From: Dimorphilus gyrociliatus | Taxonomy: Eukaryota > Annelida > Polychaeta > Dinophilidae | Assembly (NCBI GenBank): GCA_904063045.1 | Contig: CAJFCJ010000002.1 | Location: 4,435,645-4,499,644 of the forward strand | Direction: 5' to 3' | Length of the DNA: 64,000 bases | Part shown: positions 59,001-64,000 of the stretch, piece by piece | Position numbering within the stretch: position 1 is the stretch's first letter | Layout: each line of letters begins with the position of its first letter | Position numbers and translations under genes: made by a program | Notes under the pieces: generated by a model | The model's database searches: none | Seen by the model: the letters and a program-made list of their open reading frames with translations, nothing else | What the model was told of the DNA's origin: nothing

Positions 59001-62000
59001 CAATATTTAGAGTAGGTGCTGTTAACTGTCCAATTGCGGTGTACCTGTTGAATTTAAAATTTTGATGTTTGTGTTTGGGGAAATATGTGTTATCTTTACC
59101 TCAAAATTTCAGATTGAACTTGAGCTTCGGCTGAGTGGCTAGAATCTAATCTTGTATAATGGGCTGTAACAAACAATCGATATTCTTCAGCGGGGAAAAG
59201 CCCCGAAACTTCGCACTCTAAATCTCCAGAAGTAATATTCCAAATGTGGTGTACACCGACGAAAGATTCTTTTTTATCTTCAATCATACATTCATAGCTC
59301 ATACTGCTGTTGACCTTTTTCAAAAATCGACGACCCAGGACGTGAACAACATATACGAGAAGACGCATTTTTGGATCAGATGACTCGTCTACTTCCCATG
59401 ATATCAGAACGCGGTTTTCTCCCTTGTTCGCCGCTCTAATCCTTGGTTTTGGCAGCAACTCCGAACTAACAGATGCCTGTGAAGTCTTATTAGAACTTTG
59501 CAGAGGTAAGCCTTGTGACGTCACTTTATTTACTCGCGGAGTATCATTTGGTTTATTGATAGAGACATTATCAGCCTTGACAACTACTTTGGTATCCTTT
59601 GCCATTTTCATCTTTTTCTTCGGTTTCTTCGATCGATCTGCACAAATTAGAAAGTTATTTCAAATCAGAAAATCTCAGAAAATAATAAAAGCTAATTCTA
59701 ACTAAATTTTTTCATAACAAAAACAGAGCGTTCAAAAATATTGAAAAAGCTTTAAAGAAAGGCCAAAAAGCCTAATTCTAAGCTTGATTTTCCTTGAATA
59801 AATAAAGCAAATCTGCAATAAAAATATTAATTAGTGATAGTGCTTCTCTCTTAACTAAGTTAAGAGAATATTGATCTTCATTAATTATGGAGAACACTGT
59901 GATATCGTTACTTAATATAAAAAATTACATTTTAGTGATTTTTTTTGCAAAAATGTTTTGATTCATTCCTGTCATTTTTTTATTATGACATTTTGTGATT
60001 CTTCCAATAGTCATTCCAAACAGTTTTTTTTTAATAATCATGCACGTCTACCGTCTCTCTGTTTGACTGAATCATCACTACTTTCGGCATCCGACATTAC
60101 TTCTACTAGAAATTGCTCGCTTGTGTCACTTTTATCTTCTTGAACAACAACTTCGTTTTTGTGAGGTATTAATTTATTTAATCTAGTTATGAGAGTTGAT
60201 ACTTTTGCTGCGGGTCTCATTTTATTTTTCCATGGTCCTATAGTGTTATTTATTGATTAAGTAATCGATAGGAAGTTAGCTAGAATAAGGAATTCATCTA
60301 AAAATTTACCCATTGTTGCATCAATAATTTGATAATCATTTTCCTGCTTCCTAAAGCTTACAGCCTTATCAAATAAACATGTTGATATCCTTTCACTATA
60401 ATTATCATTCGGAGGATTTGCTAGATCATTTGATTTCCTAACATTCTTGCTTAAAATATTTTGTTCTCGGGATTTTTTTAAAGTGTTAAATAATGAAACG
60501 GTTTTTATTTTTTCTGTTATGCTCTTCCAATTAGGTGGTCTTCCGAGAGACACCGGCCTTTGATATACAGTCTTATTATTGTCTACCGGATTTGCTATTT
60601 GAAAATTTCTAACATCATTCGCTTTTAACTTAAACACCTTATCGGTATGGGACGATGATCGTAGGACTTCAGACATAATACCATAATCAGAATAAATTTT
60701 AGTTTCATCTTCAACGGATCGAATTTCGGATTCTGATTCAGTTTCCTCTCCGTCCTCTTGCCAAACCCTCCCTCCTTCCCTTTCTTCGGTTGCCTCATCG
60801 TCATCATCCTCCTCCTCCTCCTCATCATCATCATCATCATCATTATCTTCGTCCTCTTCCTCATTCATTTTAGGTGAATAAGGTCTAGTCTTAAAAGGTA
60901 GTGGAGGCTTTTTAAAGTTTCTCTCTTTCTGCTTCTCTATTGATTTTGATGGAACCGAGAATTCTGTATCATCATCGCTCTTTTCAATCAAACTCTGCCT
61001 TCTTGTTTCTACTTTAAGACCTCTTATTGATTTCTGCTGAACAGAATACTCTGCATCATCTTCACTCTTTTCAACCAAACTCTGTCGCCTAATTTCAGCT
61101 TTAAGGCCTCTTAACTGTTCTTCAATCTGTTCGACAAGTTCTTCTGCTAATTCCGGTTCTTGAAAACCCCTTGTATCTGATAATGAGATATCTTATATAA
61201 TTGAAAGCGTTCTTTCAGCAAAGATAGTGATCATTTTGAAATATTAAAAATCTTGTCCGGCTCTTATTAATCAAATTGGTAAATGTGAAAGATAAAAATC
61301 AAATATTTTCTTTTTTCATCTTTTTCACTCAAAATTTTATAACTTTAGAAATAGCTAGCATAGAATATTATCTAATATATTTACGATATTTTATCAAAGC
61401 ACGCTATAAAGCCTAAAAGTTGATAAAAAAAGAACTGTAAAAGGTAAAGCATTTCATAAGCTCATAAGATATGCATTTTCATACCAGTTTTACATAGTTC
61501 TCTTAAATTATTATCATCGTCGAATGTATATACTTTAGCTATGGGTTTTTGTTGATGGAATATGTTAGTAAAAAGCTTATTCTGTGAACTGTTCTTATTT
61601 TGAGTATAAACCTGGTTTCATGCTCTTTTTATTCGGACAAGTCTTTCCAAGGTGAAATTTAAGTAACTTATTAGTTGATGGTGATTTAAACACACCTTCC
61701 ATTGTTGATGAACCGGAATTTTTTCCTTTTTTATTTTTGCTTCTAGCATCGCTTGGATAATGATTGTAATTGTCTTCTTCATCATTTTCCGTATCGTTAC
61801 TACGATTATTTTGACTATCATTTTTATTCTCCAAATTGGTATCATCTTCTTCATCATTTGATTCATTTTCTTAATGAATATATTATATACTTATTTGTTA
61901 AATTTATGAAAGATAATCAAACGTAAAAGAGGCGACATTATAAAAATAAATAGTTTAATTCCTTGTATAGAGTATATTAAATATTAATCTTACCTGATGT

Positions 62001-64000
62001 ATAACGTATTTCCCGTTTAGTAATTGTTGCTTTTCCCTCTTGAACTTCTACATATTCCTTATACAAATCATCATCGTAGTTTCTGGCATCATGAGGAGGA
62101 AGTTTTATGTCATTAATGACCAGAGGTAAGGTGACATCTAATTCATTCGAATGATGTTGTCTTCCATCTTTACCAACGGCAACTAATATTACTCTGTACA
62201 TGTTATTTTCTTGACATCCATCAATAACTATTCGACATCGATCCATTTGATCACCAGGACGAATATCGTCTCCGCATTTTTGCCCATTCAAATATAGCGA
62301 ATAATATTCAATTGGACTGTCCTCCGTGGATATTGACTTCCACACAACTGCTATAGAATCTTTCTTTTCAGCCACTTCAAGAGAGATCAATGGTCCGCCA
62401 GTTTCCACAACTTTTGGACATTTAAGAATCAACTTGTTTGATTTATGAGATAAAAAATGACGAGATTTAGGTATGGCTTCCAGAACAACTTCATAACTTC
62501 TGTCAGCAGCAAGATCAGCAGCCACTGCACTACAACAATTTGGAGCAATCTCCTTTCCATATGAGATGTCGTTCAAAAGAACTTTATAACCTTTCAATTC
62601 TGCTAAAGCTTCCAAAGGTGGATTTTCCCAGAAAATTTCAATAACACCAGGCCCAACAAAATGACTCTTAATATTAGGCACACAATTTTTCCAATTTTCT
62701 GTATTCTTTTGTAAAGCATCCATATCTTCCTCAACTTCAGAATTCGATTCAGAGCGATCTTCACCATCAGATGTTACCCAAAAACGTCTAAAAAACAGGA
62801 AAAAAATGAAAATTTTTCATTTGATAGCATTAGATGGAATAACTTACTTAGATGTTAGGATAGTACTGTTTATTCTGTTGTCAGATACAGCCAAAGCCCT
62901 GATATAATGTAATCCAGAGTTCTTCAATGTAATACCCTTTTTGGCATCATACTTCTATAAAAAAGTAAAACATTTTGATTAACTAAGGAAAGATAAACGC
63001 TAAAGAAGGGTAAATTTGGAAAACATTATTTTTTAGTAACAACATAGTAGTATTTAAGAAAATAGTATTTGGGTTTTGGTTAGAATGGTAGAATACGAAA
63101 GTTGTTATCCTGTGCAATTTAGATATCACTAAACGAAAAGAGTGTTGTTAAAAAACAATTATTGTAACCTCTGGTCGAGCTCGATAACCTCTCTTTCTGC
63201 CTTGCTAAATATGTTGATAAAATATGATGATATATTTATCTTAATCTAAGTTTAAGTGATGGATAATCAAGTTAAATTAGTTTAGAAGACGATCTGTACC
63301 TTGACGTTTAATTTATGGAGTTCTGGAGCAGTTCCATCTACAGTATAGTAAATTTTAGCACCTGCTGTGTCACATTTCAACCACACAACATGATTCTTTT
63401 CTACTGTTCCACCGTTCATTTCTCCACCTTGAATGTATGGTTTACTCGTCTTCGATGCTGGTGCTTCCAAAACATGGACTTCACATGGAAAGCCAGGAGC
63501 TCCCTGCGATATCACACTGAAAACTCCGCATTCATCAAAAGTATGAAGGAAAGAACTATTAGGCGTTTGTTTTCCGGAATTAAAAGCCTTTGAACCTTGT
63601 ACACGACTTAGAGGGTTGGAGTTATCGCTGTTGTTTACATGAATAATGTTATGAGCTTCTTCTGATCCAACCCAACTCCATAGTATGGATTGTCCCTTCT
63701 GAATGCAAATTTTTGGTGGCCAAAATCCTTTACTATTCACACGAATTTGTGCATGTTCATTAATATGGTCGACGAGAACAGTGCTCACTCTTTGGTCTTC
63801 CAAACTATTACGAGCGCCGCGATTATAATTGTAAAATCCTCTACTAGTAAAGTGATACATTCCTTTTTTTGAGAACATTCTGTTCATACAATAACGGGGA
63901 CCTTGTTCCGTATTTTCTATCTGTGGATCAAGGAGATGTTCAATTGATGTAATTTGACTAACATCGTAATGTTGAAGTCCTCGATAAGTCCATGCAACAA
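53063..64000 (-). CDS. Giant FN3-array protein with cupredoxin-, chitobiase-C- and thioredoxin-like domains (paralogue B, 5' end outside window)
   Basis: Seventeen exons on minus, from 64000-63300 (partial) through the 3,779-nt exon 59044-55266 to 53382-53063 (stop). Over 3,000 codons, all junctions in phase. Order: a cupredoxin-like region (RVNSKGFWPPKICIQKGQSI, WSWVGSEEAHNI, HTFDECGVFSVISQGAPGFP); a chitobiase/hexosaminidase-C-like domain (KIYYTVDGTAPELHK, HYIRALAVSDN); two FN3-like modules; a low-complexity acidic region with a tandem repeat (about 60930-61120); a long FN3 array; and a thioredoxin-like fold (TALLFWSTSNRYS, GVQGVPSIVIIHPDG) with no CxxC, then a basic tail. Other exons: 63204-63169, 62954-62848, 62787-61994, 61869-61612, 61538-61485, 61176-60310, 60237-60052, 59637-59100, 55211-54871, 54813-54193, 54135-53967, 53866-53810, 53711-53631, 53579-53439. 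No known orthologue recognised. Confidence 0.82.
60785..60870 (-). repeat. Acidic codon run (GAT/GAG) in FN3 paralogue B
   Basis: CATCATCATCATC/CTCCTC runs on + encode an uninterrupted Asp/Glu stretch of about 25 residues on -. It is a coding trinucleotide tract prone to length variation. Confidence 0.8.

Overview
Eukaryotic nuclear DNA from a small-genome bilaterian. The evidence is AT-rich sequence, mostly GT-AG introns (many only 50-80 nt), genes packed head to tail, and animal-specific families (HMX homeobox, synaptophysin, EEA1, matrix metalloproteinase, Hedgehog-type Hint). The compact introns and gene mix suggest a microscopic invertebrate, perhaps a lophotrochozoan or annelid; that placement is inference. 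Exon structures below were built by hand: reading frame and phase were carried across each junction and conserved motifs were checked. No alignments were run.

Layout. 1-12.2 kb is a gene-poor block holding an HMX/NK5 homeobox gene (two exons seen, 5' end not found). It also holds GC-rich islands with repeated GGCGTC, CACGTG, ATTA and CTCF-like motifs, which look like a developmental regulatory landscape. From 12.2 to 26.6 kb lie small housekeeping and accessory genes: a CFAP97-like protein, a 17-beta-HSD12-like reductase (-), a secreted C-type lectin/PAN-like protein, an unknown 108-aa protein (-), PNPO, a membrane-anchored cholinesterase-like protein, FARSA (-) and a synaptophysin-family protein. 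From 27.9 to 39.2 kb lie a complete 27-exon EEA1 homologue and a C-terminal-motor kinesin, both on +.

The most unusual locus is 40,501-42,192. It is a secreted matrix metalloproteinase whose catalytic domain is followed, inside one uninterrupted exon, by a Hedgehog-type Hint (autoprocessing) domain. The protein has a cysteine switch, a six-arginine convertase site, an intact HExxHxxGxxH zinc site, the Hint nucleophile Cys, the TxxH motif and the SCY motif. I infer a protease that frees itself, and possibly lipid-anchors itself, by Hint chemistry. The Asp that Hedgehog uses to activate cholesterol is replaced by His.

The right third, 43.1-64 kb, is framed by two inverted paralogues of a giant fibronectin-III-array protein that ends in a thioredoxin-like fold lacking CxxC. 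The + copy (1,710 aa) is N-terminally truncated. The - copy (more than 3,000 aa, running off the window) also carries a cupredoxin-like region and a chitobiase-C-terminal-like domain. Between them on - lie a Gfo/Idh/MocA oxidoreductase and an unidentified coiled-coil gene whose first intron holds a perfect p53-family response-element consensus.
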